Below are positions 1 through 10,300 of a DNA stretch of 64,000 nt, piece by piece; positions within the stretch are counted from its first letter, which is position 1, and each line of letters opens with the position of its first letter. This stretch comes from Apteryx mantelli. Lineage: Eukaryota; Chordata; Aves; Apterygiformes; Apterygidae. Where the stretch lies: NCBI RefSeq assembly GCF_036417845.1, contig NC_089978.1, positions 143,028,288 through 143,092,287 of the forward strand, read 5' to 3'. A program made the position numbers and the translations under genes. Under the pieces are notes generated by a model. The model was not told the DNA's origin, did no database searches, and was given only the letters and a program-made list of their open reading frames with translations.

Positions 1-189
1 AATGCCAGTTTGTGATCACAACTGAAATAAAATAATATTGCCATTAAAGAAAGTAGTCAAAGGTGCCACTTCTTTTTAGCCTATTTTAGAGAGCAGCCAT
101 GCCTCAGGTGGAGCTATCTTTATTTATGCTACAATCATGAGTGGATGTAGCTGAACTGAATTTATCCTCTTCTATTTTTGTCAGCAAAG

Positions 190-705
190 TGCTTGTGATA
201 TGTGCTAATTTGTTGCATCAAAGTGAGAAACAGCCTTGGGAACATCTTGTATTGTGGTATGTACTAATTTGTTACATCAGCGAGAAACAGCCTTGGGAAC
301 ATCTGTGGGAACATCCTACAGCCTGTGGTGGGGGGCATGTACCCCGCCTGAGAAAATTGAGCTGAGCTAGCGAAGCGGCAATGTTAGTTTAGATAGCCTA
401 ATATGGCACACAATGCAGAGGAAGACTCCAGCCTTCATCCCCACGACCACCAGAGGGCTGAAGAAGACCCCCTAGCAACAGCCGGCGCAACCGCAGAAGT
501 TACAGGAGGTGCCCCGTATACCCGGAACTGGAATCGCATATAAGGAGACTGTGAGGGGGGGTTGCGCGCGCCGTTGGTGGAGCAGGAGACTCCCCCCGGA
601 CGCCCAGCGCTGTTTTGCTTACTTGTGACTTGCTCAATTATTTTATAAATTGGAATTTATGCAACCTGGCCCCAGTGGTTGTCAATTTGTCACGTTTACC
701 TATAA
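190..705 (+). mobile_element. Probable solitary LTR of an endogenous retrovirus
   Basis: A moderately GC-rich block in AT-rich surroundings has the layout of an LTR. It has a U3-like part with a duplicated 45-47 bp segment (201-247 and 260-304), a TATA box in a GC context (TATAA at 539-543), then a GC-rich R-like stretch. A degraded poly(A)-signal-like sequence follows (ATAAAT at about 645-650), with TGCAACCTGGCCCC shortly after. This resembles LTRs of avian ERVs from memory. No gag, pol or env remnant lies beside it, so it would be a solo LTR. The ends are approximate: I could not fix the TG/CA termini or a target-site duplication. It lies in FBLN1 intron 2, opposite to the gene. Confidence 0.5.
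201..304 (+). repeat. Direct duplication inside the LTR-like U3
   Basis: Two copies, 201-247 and 260-304, start 59 bp apart. They share CTAATTTGTT, then GAGAAACAGCCTTGGGAACATCT split around a 2-bp indel. Retroviral U3 regions often carry duplicated enhancer segments, which would fit the LTR reading. A partial third copy of GGGAACATC follows at about 308-316. Confidence 0.75.
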
Positions 706-1781
706 CAGTGCTCACCTGTCTTACTGCCCACCAACACACTGAATATGTCAATTTACCCATTATTAATTTACCTTTACATCATTATAATTTAATTCATTAG
801 ACTGCAACTTGCTGCCTATTCAAAATGCCTAGGATCTTTTTGTCTATGCATAAAAGCTAGATGAAATATTATTAAGCTTTTTTCTGTTTTCCTATGAAGG
901 CCTAAAGGCTCTCTAAAATTGCAACCTTTGAAACAATAAATTACATTTACAGCAGAATCTCAACTCACATTAATCAAATGATCATTAAAGATCCTTGCTC
1001 CCAGATTGTTCAATAAACTTGGTTTCCTGTTTTTCCCGTCTTTGTTTTGTCTATAACTCTTCTGACTCTTCAAGTATTTCCTAAATTGGGATTTAAGTCC
1101 TATCTGTCAATTCTCTGCGTAAGAGACAGCTTTTAATGCCAATATAAATGCAAAAGTCAGAAAACATGGACAGACTTGACTGCAAGGCACATTCTTTCCA
1201 TAACAAAGATCACTCCAACACTTCTACGATTACCAAGCTTAAATCACTTTGCAATTCATTTGAAAAGATACAGGAGAGCAAGGTAACGTGTTTTAAATGG
1301 AGAAATATAAAATCCTCAGGGCAGCTGCCTTTCAAACTACTAACCACAAATTATTACCTCCACAAATTAAATGTAACAAGTGTATTTAACAGCAAAAATA
1401 ATGCAAACTATCATTAACAGAAAGAATATGAATGTCTCCAGTAATCTAAGAGATTCAGTATAACCAAAATATTATTATGCAAATAACTTTAAGATTTAAC
1501 TTCATTAGTTCATTACCTAGATTGCATAATAGAAATTAGTATCCTATTAATGTCAGTAGAATTAAGAAATCTATTTATTAACTAAGGGTTACTTTTTTTC
1601 TACAGTCAAATGCATTTGACACAAGTCAGATATTCTAAGTAATCTCCTTGTCTTAAGGTTTAAGTTCCTTAAACTTAAGGTTTAAGTTCTCCCACACAGG
1701 AATATAACTAAGAACTTCAGGACAATTATCTGCATAGCACCCCACAGGAGAAGCAGTTTTAAAAGGCTGTCATACATGCGT

Positions 1782-1813
<32 letters not shown>
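1782..1813. repeat. (AC)n/(AT)n compound microsatellite
   Basis: An uninterrupted AC run passes directly into an AT run. It is likely to vary in length between individuals. It lies in FBLN1 intron 2. Confidence 0.95.
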
Positions 1814-2293
1814 GCAATCTGTAGATTATGTATGTACAGTATCTGCTGTGGTTCTTGACAGACTTCTTCCCAGGACTTTGTACTACTGTTGAGCTACATT
1901 TGCAGTCAGTATAAATTGATGAAGCTTTTCTGAAGCTAGTAGAGCCATGCTGAAATATACTGACTGCAGACACAGTCCAAGCCCTGTGAGTAGAGTACAG
2001 TGGAAGAACCTCTGTTTTGCAAAACATGCTATGGCTAAGGGACACAATACATACTGAACAAGTTAGAGATGAGTGATTCTGCACAAGACCAACAGTGGAA
2101 ATTTAAAGGACTTAATGGAAGAAAAGTAGGTGCTTAAGGAATTTAGGTTTCTCCAAACCTAGACATGAATTTGGAAAACTTATATTTAAGAGCTAGGTGC
2201 CTCATTTTATTACCAGCTTTCATATCTGCCATTCTCCATGGTTTTATATAAAAATATAAACTATAGTATAATATACAATGCATAATTACATAC

Positions 2294-2393
2294 CTGCATT
2301 CTCTGGATTCAGAAGTAAATGGTAGAGAAGCACATCTTCTGTTTTTATTTGCCCACTCAACACCCTTGTTGCAGCATTCTTCCATTGACAGGT
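2294..2393 (-). CDS. FBLN1: Fibulin-1, coding exon 2 (anaphylatoxin-like region)
   Basis: Fibulin-1 is a secreted, calcium-binding glycoprotein of basement membranes and elastic fibres. This 100-bp exon is bounded on the minus strand by a polypyrimidine tract plus GCAG acceptor and a GTATGT donor. It starts with two bases that complete a codon begun in exon 1 (giving Asp26) and ends in phase 2. It encodes roughly residues 26-59, with Cys32-Cys33, Cys46 and Cys58. The spacing and the flanking motifs (a CC pair, then [12 protein letters not shown], then RECR) parallel the start of the first anaphylatoxin-like module of vertebrate fibulin-1. Fibulin-2 shares this architecture, but linkage to RIBC2 favours fibulin-1. 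The ATG inside this exon (2385) is an internal Met, not a start. Confidence 0.86.
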
Positions 2394-2572
2394 CTGCAAA
2401 AAGAAAGAAAGAAAGAAAAAAACAACAATATATCTAATATGACCTTAGTAAATGGTATTGCATCTACCAGTTAAAAAAAATTGAGGGACAATTCATTTTT
2501 CCCTCCCCAGTATACAGAGAGAATTGCACACCCTTCCAAAAGGCAGCCATGGCCAAGCGAGGCATGCATGAG

Positions 2573-2715
2573 CACAGAATCACAGAATGGTGGAGGTTGG
2601 AAGGGACCTCTGGAGATCATCTAGTCCAATCCCCCTGCTCAAGCAGGGTCACCTAGAGCATGTTGCACAGGACTGTGTCCAGGCGGGTTTTGAATATCTC
2701 CAGAGAAGGAGAGCA
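2573..2715 (-). mobile_element. CR1 retrotransposon, 3' end fragment
   Basis: The + strand shows the reverse complement of the typical avian CR1 3' end: the CACAGAAT/CACAGAATGG tail, then GAGGTTGGAAGGGACCTC, then the conserved block around 2611-2712. The element is minus-oriented, with its 3' end at 2573, and is heavily 5' truncated. The same region of the larger copy at 57591 aligns almost base for base, so this copy is fairly young. It lies only 180 bp upstream of FBLN1 exon 2, in transcriptional sense. Confidence 0.9.
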
Positions 2716-2972
2716 CCTTGCAATCAGCCCCAGCACTGGACTTTTTTCTTCTGCAGTGGAGCAAACTCCAGCTTCCCTCATCCTTCCATATAAAGATGCA
2801 GATGAGGAATTACTACTCCAGCATGAAACACCTCAGATAGAGTACTGCATAATAAAAGGATCTGTCAGATTGTACTCTTTTGTTATCAAAGGTGGCAGTA
2901 GCAATAAGCAACCTTTTTACATCCTCGAGAATACAGGATAAATCAAATAACTGTCTGATATGAAAGACAGAT

Positions 2973-3097
2973 ATTAAAACAGATTAGCTGGATAATAACT
3001 TCAGGAAAAAAAGTTCTGTATATTAACTTGTAATGAGAGTCAAGTTAATTGACAGAACTTTTTTCCTGATCCTATTATCCAGCTAATCTGTTTTAAT
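2973..3097. repeat. Long near-perfect foldback (inverted repeat)
   Basis: Arm 1 (2973-3030) and arm 2 (3041-3097) are inverted copies separated by 10 bases. By hand alignment 52 of 57 paired positions match, with a single one-base gap in an A-run. The outer 25 bp are perfect (ending at ATTAAAAC on the outside). Either strand could form a strong hairpin, including the FBLN1 pre-mRNA. No TA or longer target-site duplication was seen flanking it, and I recognise no known element. Confidence 0.95.
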
Positions 3098-3579
3098 CTA
3101 AAGTATGTCTACAAATGCAAAAGTGTTGCACAGAGAGACAGAAAGAATAGGATGTATTTTGATCACTTGACATACTAAAGAACAATTAATATAGATGGCA
3201 ATTGATACCAATCCTCAAAGTCAGAGGAAAGGCATACTGAAGATAATTATTTGTGCAGAGTATGATTTTTGCAAAAGTCTAATTCAAGAAAACTAAACAC
3301 TGTTAATGAACTGACAAGCACTACATGTCTGCTTCATATTCCAAGTGCAAAAGTTCACCACACAGCAGGTATATTAAAACTTGGAATAAAACAAGAGTCA
3401 TATTTTCCTATTAATTATCTTACAGTCCAGACGCTGAACAGCTCCTTGTATAACAGATACGGAGTCTGTGTAAAGAAAGCTGCCTATCATGATGGGCAGC
3501 TTCCTAATGTTTTCTCTGTTTCATATGCTTTCTGACTATTGATTACTTTAATGAAAAATAAATAAGACCTTTTCATCCA

Positions 3580-3755
3580 TAGGTCTCAAAACACTGCACA
3601 GCTGAAGGCAAATCTCTTTTGCTTCTTATTGATGGAGAATGTAAGTACAGATGGATGAAATAACTTGCCCAAAATTGCACAGCAAGCTGGTGGCAAAACA
3701 GGCAATATACATTGGGTCACCCCAAGCCAGCTCTCTACACTGGATCATACAGTAC
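3580..3755 (-). repeat. MIR-like (tRNA-derived SINE) relic, antisense
   Basis: The + strand carries the degraded complement of a widespread amniote SINE: GGTCTCAAAACACTGCACA near 3583, then a GATG..AAATAACTTGCCCAAAATTGCACAGCAAGC-like stretch near 3652-3690, then a degraded tail with CCAGCTCTCTACACTGGATCA. Divergence is high, so the ends are approximate. Confidence 0.55.
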
Positions 3756-4250
3756 CTCTCATGATCATTTCTTTATTAATTTTGCACCAAGCACATCTAC
3801 AAGGTGCAAAATTCAATAAACAGCAGCATTATATTCAAGACTCATCTTCACAAGTCACTTCCTGCAGAGTCTGGTAAGGACAAATGTCTATCTCCTCCAG
3901 ACCTCCCCATACCAATTACAAAGTTACCATTCCCCAGGTGCTCTGCTGTCTGGGGGCTACAGACTCTTTCCATCTGTACATGTATGCACCACCTAACCTG
4001 TTGTAGTCAAAGTAAGTGGAATTATTATTTAACTTGTTTATGATCACACTCATTTTGTCTGAAACAGATTAGGAGTTCACATGAGTACCTCACCTGGCAG
4101 ATCTTCAAATGTATGAATGTGAAAAGCAGCTAAAAGCAAGTACAGAGGTTAAGTTTTTCCACTAACTCAGTAGCTTTCAGAGAAAACATCCACACACAAC
4201 CTTTGTTCCTGACTGGTGATTCCAGTCCACCAATTCAAAGCACAAAGTTT

Positions 4251-4264
4251 AAAAAGAAAAAAAA

Positions 4265-4295
<31 letters not shown>
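4251..4295. repeat. Poly(A) followed by (GA)n
   Basis: An A-run of about 20 bases is followed by an uninterrupted GA run. It is simple sequence in FBLN1 intron 1. Confidence 0.95.
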
Positions 4296-7200
4296 ATTTA
4301 AGATGAATCAGACGATGCATTCCCTTCAGGTAGTTATCCATGCCCCCGTGCAAAGTTCTGGAATACTGAGTACAGTTCTGACTATCCCTCTCTAAGAAAG
4401 ATTAAATCAAAATGGGAAAAGTGTAAAAAAAGGCTAGAAGGATGTTCAGTGGAATCAAAGGCCTATTATGTAAGAAGAAGCTGTAAGAAAAACAGCATTT
4501 TAAGTCTAGATAAGTAACGCTTGTGAAAGGATGTGGTTCATGTCAACAAATATTTCAGCAGTAAACAACAATCAGAATTATGGCAGCAAGTAAATCAAGC
4601 ATTTTTAAATAAGAAACTCATTAAATTTATAAATGGAATTACATTAAATGTTAGTTTGTAACAGAGCTCTGTACTCTCTGACCCAAGACATCCTTCTAGC
4701 CTAACTCACTTACATATCCAAAATAATGGGCCAAATTCTGTTCTGAGGTCAAGGCAGCTATTGCTCTTGAATTCCTCAGTGTGTCCCGAATTCATGCCAG
4801 TGTCTGAAAGCTAATTGTAGTTTATAATGCTACAGAGAGAATCAGTCTTGTAAATATCTGCCTGTGGTGAAGGCCATGAATTTGATCTGTAGTGTCTGAT
4901 GTCTTCTTTGGGAATAGGGACCCTGTCTGATGCTCTCTGCCTGCCAGCATACTGCTAACAAACATTTGATGCATCAAATTTAGTACAATGTGTTACGAAT
5001 AACCATGTTTTTAGTGCTGTTGTCTGCCATTAATCATACTCTTGTTGAAAAATGATTCATATTTAATTCAAGTGCAGAGCTGGCCGTAGGTTTTTGCAGG
5101 GTTTTTTACAAAGGGGTCTTTAGCCAGGTTCCTCCCCAGAACGACAATCCCTGGCTCTAGACACTGATTCTTCCCTCCCAGCTCTGGCAACACACCTCTA
5201 CTCCAACCAAATACCTCAAGAATTCAAAGCAGGCCAAGCAAAGCAACCTAGTCTGTAGGAGTGTATCCAGACAAAGAAGGATTTGGGAGAGCTTGTTGAG
5301 GGAGGACTGCAATCCAGGCTCATTTTTTTCATGACATCACAATTCATATCCTCCAAAGAGCTTGCCAGAGACCTCTGGAGAATAGAGGGAAGTGAAAAAC
5401 AAGCAGTAAAATAAAGGACTCCACCCTCGAGGCCATTCTTCCAAAGCATAACAAGAAAAGAGTGAAAAACATTCTCTCTAGTTTTGCTTTGCAGTTGGGC
5501 CATTCATGGACACAAGTCTACTCTTTCAAAATCCCAGAAACTGCTTGTCTCACACTTCTGGGGTCAAATTCTGATCACACTGGAATCAATCACTTGACTT
5601 TTTTGGCATCAAGAGCTGTTAAAGAGTATTTAGAAATGGGACAGACTTATCATCTCACAACCGTATTTTTCCAGTGTTGCGGACTCCACCGTACATGAGC
5701 ATATACATGTGACTTCCAGCTGGAAGTCTCTGGGCAAGCAATTCATATTGAGGCCACTTGTGCCTCCTTGAGCTCTCCCCAGGGGACCAACAGTATGGGG
5801 TGGCCATGCTTTGTCCTCAGTTCTCTTAACTAAAAGTTTGTAATGCCCAGCATCTGAAAGGCAGTGAAAAGCAGATGATAGAAACTGTTCTCATTACACC
5901 ATCTTAAAGAATCTCCCTTTACTGCACAGGAAGTGATGACTCTCTTTTCTCAGAATGTGACCATGTGGCTTTTACTGCAGATGACTGGCTCATGGCACCC
6001 TTAACCCTGGAGTGCCAAAGATGATCAAATAGGAATTACAGTACTGCTCTTCTGAACCTGGTGCCCCTTGAACTGTTACCCCAAGTGCATAATGTTTCAG
6101 GCAAGTCAGCCAGAGAAATCCCAGGAATCTAAGAGAAAACACATTTCTGGGAAAGACTGATGATACTGTCTGCGTTCAGCTAAAACATGCTCTTTTTTAT
6201 TTGAAGGAAGAAACCCTCCAGGAAGATTATAACATACACAGATACACTGTGTGGTTTATTTTGTAAGTGTGTGAAGAAATCAGTCGGCTTTTTGATATCA
6301 AGAGACAGAAAAAGATGAAGATAAGTCTAAGACCTGACAAGATGGTAATGTGCTTACTTTCTTTTCACTCAGATATAGTAATTTTCCAAGCTAACTGACT
6401 GATTCAGGGGAAAATCCAAGACTATCTTGAATAAAATCAAATACAGCACCACCTTGTCCCTATACAACAGCATGTGCAGCAGAGTGTGTAAAAGCACTTG
6501 AGTCTTGAAAACTCTGCATGTCAGTTTGATAATAGCTGGGAAGCCTGTCCTGATGTAAAAGTGGTTGGTACCTGTAGCATACCAAGAGAGATTTCAGGAG
6601 TCTTGGGAAGAGGACAGTAGAAAAAACAGCTGGAACTCACATCTCTAATTTTATGAAAGCTGTCATGAGGACAATAGATAACATTATATATTCACTATTA
6701 TATATACACTATTAGATAAAAAGCGATTAAAGGTCATACAAATTAAAATTTTGTGCACATCATGCATTCATGTGCTAACTATGAACTATGCTTACATAGG
6801 CAAAATGTGTAGCAGCATACGGTTGTTTTTAAAAAGGTAGTTTGCTAATCTTAACAGAACTCCCATACTGTGTGGGAGTTCAAAGCCAGAAATGTGGTTA
6901 AAATCTGTATAACCTTAGACTTGCATGATGTAATAATTGCTTATTCAGCTGCTACAGTGAATGCTTTCTGCAAAAGAAAGATAAGCATAAGAATATTACC
7001 CAAAAGCACAATTCCTGGAACGAGAAACCCTGAATTGTTTCTGGGAACTGTGTAAAAAATAAGTAAAAATGACTGGATAATTTTCATGATACAAACATTC
7101 TAACTAGATCAAAAAAGGGCAGATTTTTTAAGCACTAGTCTACAATAGCAGCCATTTGGTAGAGTTGATGATGATGGAAAAGCCTATGTACAGTCCAGGA

Positions 7201-8758
7201 TTAGATAGCTGTTCATTGCTCAGTGCTGATCTATCTACTAAACAGTTATAAAACTGTTATCACTGATGATAATATCAAAGCCAAAGCTACACCTGCACAT
7301 AGGTGGACTTATCAAGCTAGTGCTGGTAAAATATTTCAGTTCTTCAACACTACAAGTGATGTGGTGACCATCACATTCAGCTACTCCCCAGCCCATGTAA
7401 CAGCTACAGTTGGGTATGACTTTGGAGGTGAGTCCAGGTCACGGGGTCAAAGTCATACCTCACTACCAAGATGTCTTCAATCTTTGAAGCACATTAATTG
7501 ATTAAGCTTGTAAAGCGTGGTGCAAGTCTTGCCCTTCACTCCATCTATTCTCCATGAGCCTCAGCACTATGGAATGTGAGCAAAGAGAACATGATTATCA
7601 CTTCTCAGCATATGCAGACACAGGCAGCAGATGGACTCTGTGAAAGTTCAACACTAGTCCAACATATTTCAGAAACAATATGTCATCCAGTATTTTTGGA
7701 ACTCATGCTCATATCAGACATACATTGATTTAGGCTTCCAATAAATATATATATATATTTTTTCAACTTTCCCTCCATAACCTTCTGAGGAAACCTTTCT
7801 TGTCCTGTCAGGAATACCCTCTTACCAGTGGTGCTCATCAATCTAGCTGTCAACTGCAGAAATTGCAAGTCTAAATTCAAAATTTGGTCCTAGAAATGAC
7901 AGACTGGCCATCTGCATTAACCATTCTTTTTGTGTTCCAACCTTCCTTTACGTCTGTACTCTATTGACAAAAACGCAGAGCAATTACGGGCGTTAGGCAA
8001 GTTCCAGAGCATTTCTGCAAGGGGATGTAAAATTTTACCCACATACCCTTCTAGCCAAGGCTTCATTGTGCTTTTAGGTTTAGAGCAGACAAACTCTTTG
8101 GCCTGATCTACCACCATCAATGCTAGCTGCCCTAGAAACAATGTCACATGACTAATACTAGGCAGACAAATCAGCTGCCTTTGTAGGAGGGATGGCAGTC
8201 AAGTGCTGGCAGCTGGGATTTGTGGTGACCTTGATTTTTTGGCTGTCCTTATTAAAAAAAAGTAGAAATGCTGTTTCTGGCAATGCAAACACTCTGGCTG
8301 GCCACATAAGGCATCAAATAGAGACAGCCACAGGTCTGGACAAGAGGGGAGTCAGCTGACTTCAAAGATCCAACTGGTAATAGACTGCCATGGTAACTAT
8401 AGCCTTGCTGCATCTTGATCTTTTATGTAAACCTAGGAATTAGGCACAAAGAGTAGAGGAAAGGGTAGAGGTGACCTAAAAGGCATACAGAAGAAAATTT
8501 GGGCTCATGAGTGCCTGAAACACATGCTTTGAATTGGGAGTAATGGAGCGATGCAGGAAAGTATTTCCATTCTTGATCTTGTAATGGTGTGTGTATTTGC
8601 TGGATCTCTTCAGACTGAAGTTGGAATGAAGATGCACCTCCTCCCTTTCCTGTGTGGAGAGGGAAACAGAGGGAATAGAAGCTTCTCCTTTCCTTCTCCC
8701 AGAAAATTGCCTCTACACCTCTGTGATGGAACTAGGAGGCCCTTCCACTAGTGAAAGA

Positions 8759-8780
8759 CTTTACCCACTCGTGGGTAAAG
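8759..8780. repeat. Perfect 10-bp hairpin
   Basis: CTTTACCCAC at 8759-8768 is followed by a 2-base loop and its exact inverse GTGGGTAAAG at 8771-8780. It is not followed by a T-run on either strand and has no evident role. Confidence 0.9.
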
Positions 8781-9944
8781 AAGGGGGTGACATGGGTGTT
8801 AGGAGGAGAAACAGGAAGAGAATTGCATTTGGCACAGCAACGACCAGTGAAATAAAGCACGGCAGCGTCAATGATAAGTACTCTGCAGATAGGTTCTTGT
8901 TTAGCCTTACTGTACACCAAATATGCCAATATACTGAGGTAGTGACATGCACAGCTGAGCTGCTCTATTAGTCATTTTCTGACAGTAAGTTACTCTTAGT
9001 CCTTTCATTAAATAGTCCTTACAGGTTCGCTTGAATGGTGTATCAGCTTGAACTTCATAACAAATGCATGAAACCTGGCACCAGAATTCTTTCCTTGTAA
9101 TTCCCGCAGGAGCACAAGCCAGGAGACAGTCTCCCAAGCATCTGTTGCAGCCTGCAAGGCTGTGTTCATCACTAGCTGTCCCTCTCCAGTATTCCTCTAG
9201 GCTACTCTTCACTCTCAAAGAGGGCCTATAACAACAGGGCTTCTTTCTTCCAACAGAGGTCATATTTGATCATTACAGCCTGGCAGACAAATATGCACAG
9301 TTCAAGTGCTGCTAAAAAAATAGGATATTCTCCCTAAACAGGCTTAAAAGGTTTTGATCTTTACCTTCAGATGAATTCTCAGCTGAGTGCAATTATTTCA
9401 GGATCATTGAGACCACTGAGGAAACACAGTTAGTGCACTAAATAAAGCAACAGCACCCTAAAGGAAATGCTGGGCATGTCAGTGTATTTGTGGCTGGTTT
9501 AATAACAGCCAGCATTTTACTGGAAATTTCCTTAGGTTTAAAGAACACCCTGTTATGGGGAATGTGGCTCTGGTAGCACCAGCAGTGGCCATCACACAAT
9601 TAGGGGGATTTTTCAGATACAGCCAAGCCTCAATTTATGAAGTGTCTGAAGGCTAGAAAAGAAGCCCTTGAAATTGTCGATTGTGGTAGCTGGTGATGAG
9701 GTAGCTGCTGTGTTTGGCGATAAGGATAGGCTTAAGGGAGGCAATGCTATGTTGCAACATGCCTTATTTCCTCTGGCAGGGGGGAAGCGCTTAATTGTGC
9801 GGGTTTTATTTTGTCTGATGTCTAATAAAGAAAGCTTACGTAAAAGAAGGCAACTGGCTACTTAAAAATTAAAAAAGAAGACTCCACTTACTGTACGAAG
9901 ACCATGAGGCATCCTATATGCATGTCAAAATACCACGGAAAACA

Positions 9945-10300
9945 GGGATGTAATAGACTCAGGAGATTATCTTGTCCAGCCCACTACTCCCAGGCAGAAC
10001 TGATAACTTTTGGTCAGTTCTAGACAGATTTTTCTTTAGTTGTTCACAAAGATATCAGGAGAGGCTGATTCCACAACCTCACTAGACAATGTGACCTAGT
10101 GCTTCAAAATCCTTATTGATAGACAATTTTTTGAAGTATATTACCTCCCCATCCATTCCAAAAGCCCACTTAAACCCATTCTTTTGTTCCTATCCCCTAT
10201 ATACAGGCTCTTTCACATTTCAACAACCTTTTATGAATGTGAAAACTGCTACTTCATGCAGATGTCTTCTCAGTAAGCAAATTAACTTGAATTTGTTCCA
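9945..10300 (-). mobile_element. Old CR1 relic (3' region)
   Basis: The + strand resembles the complement of an older CR1 3' region. The recognisable parts are GATTATCTTGTCCAGCCC near 9963, TGATTCCACAACCTCACTAG near 10068, and a degraded stretch to about 10290 that ends with sequence like ATGTCTTCTCAGTAAGC. It is much more diverged than the copies at 2573 and 57591, so it represents an older CR1 wave. Boundaries are approximate. Confidence 0.55.

Larger units (their letters stand above)
1..2293 (-). other. FBLN1: FBLN1 intron 2 (partial)
   Basis: This stretch follows the donor of FBLN1 exon 2 (GTATGT, read on the minus strand from 2293) and runs off the window. No third fibulin exon was found: the next exon should encode another cysteine-rich anaphylatoxin-like segment with paired cysteines, and nothing of that kind with splice sites was seen. 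The interval holds a probable LTR (about 190-705) and an AC/AT microsatellite (1782-1813). Positions 705-1780 and 1814-2293 show only AT-rich sequence with short local duplications, such as a repeated TTTAAGTTC-containing block around 1655-1690. Confidence 0.7.

Noticed and set aside
1770-2084. 104-codon minus-strand frame with several cysteines, considered as FBLN1 exon 3
   Set aside because: It runs into the AC microsatellite. The cysteine spacing does not fit the anaphylatoxin-like modules, and no splice sites of suitable phase were found.
7223-7501. 92-codon + strand frame containing a good-looking donor (GGAGGTGAGTCC)
   Set aside because: No matching acceptor or partner exon, antisense within FBLN1 intron 1, and no family similarity.
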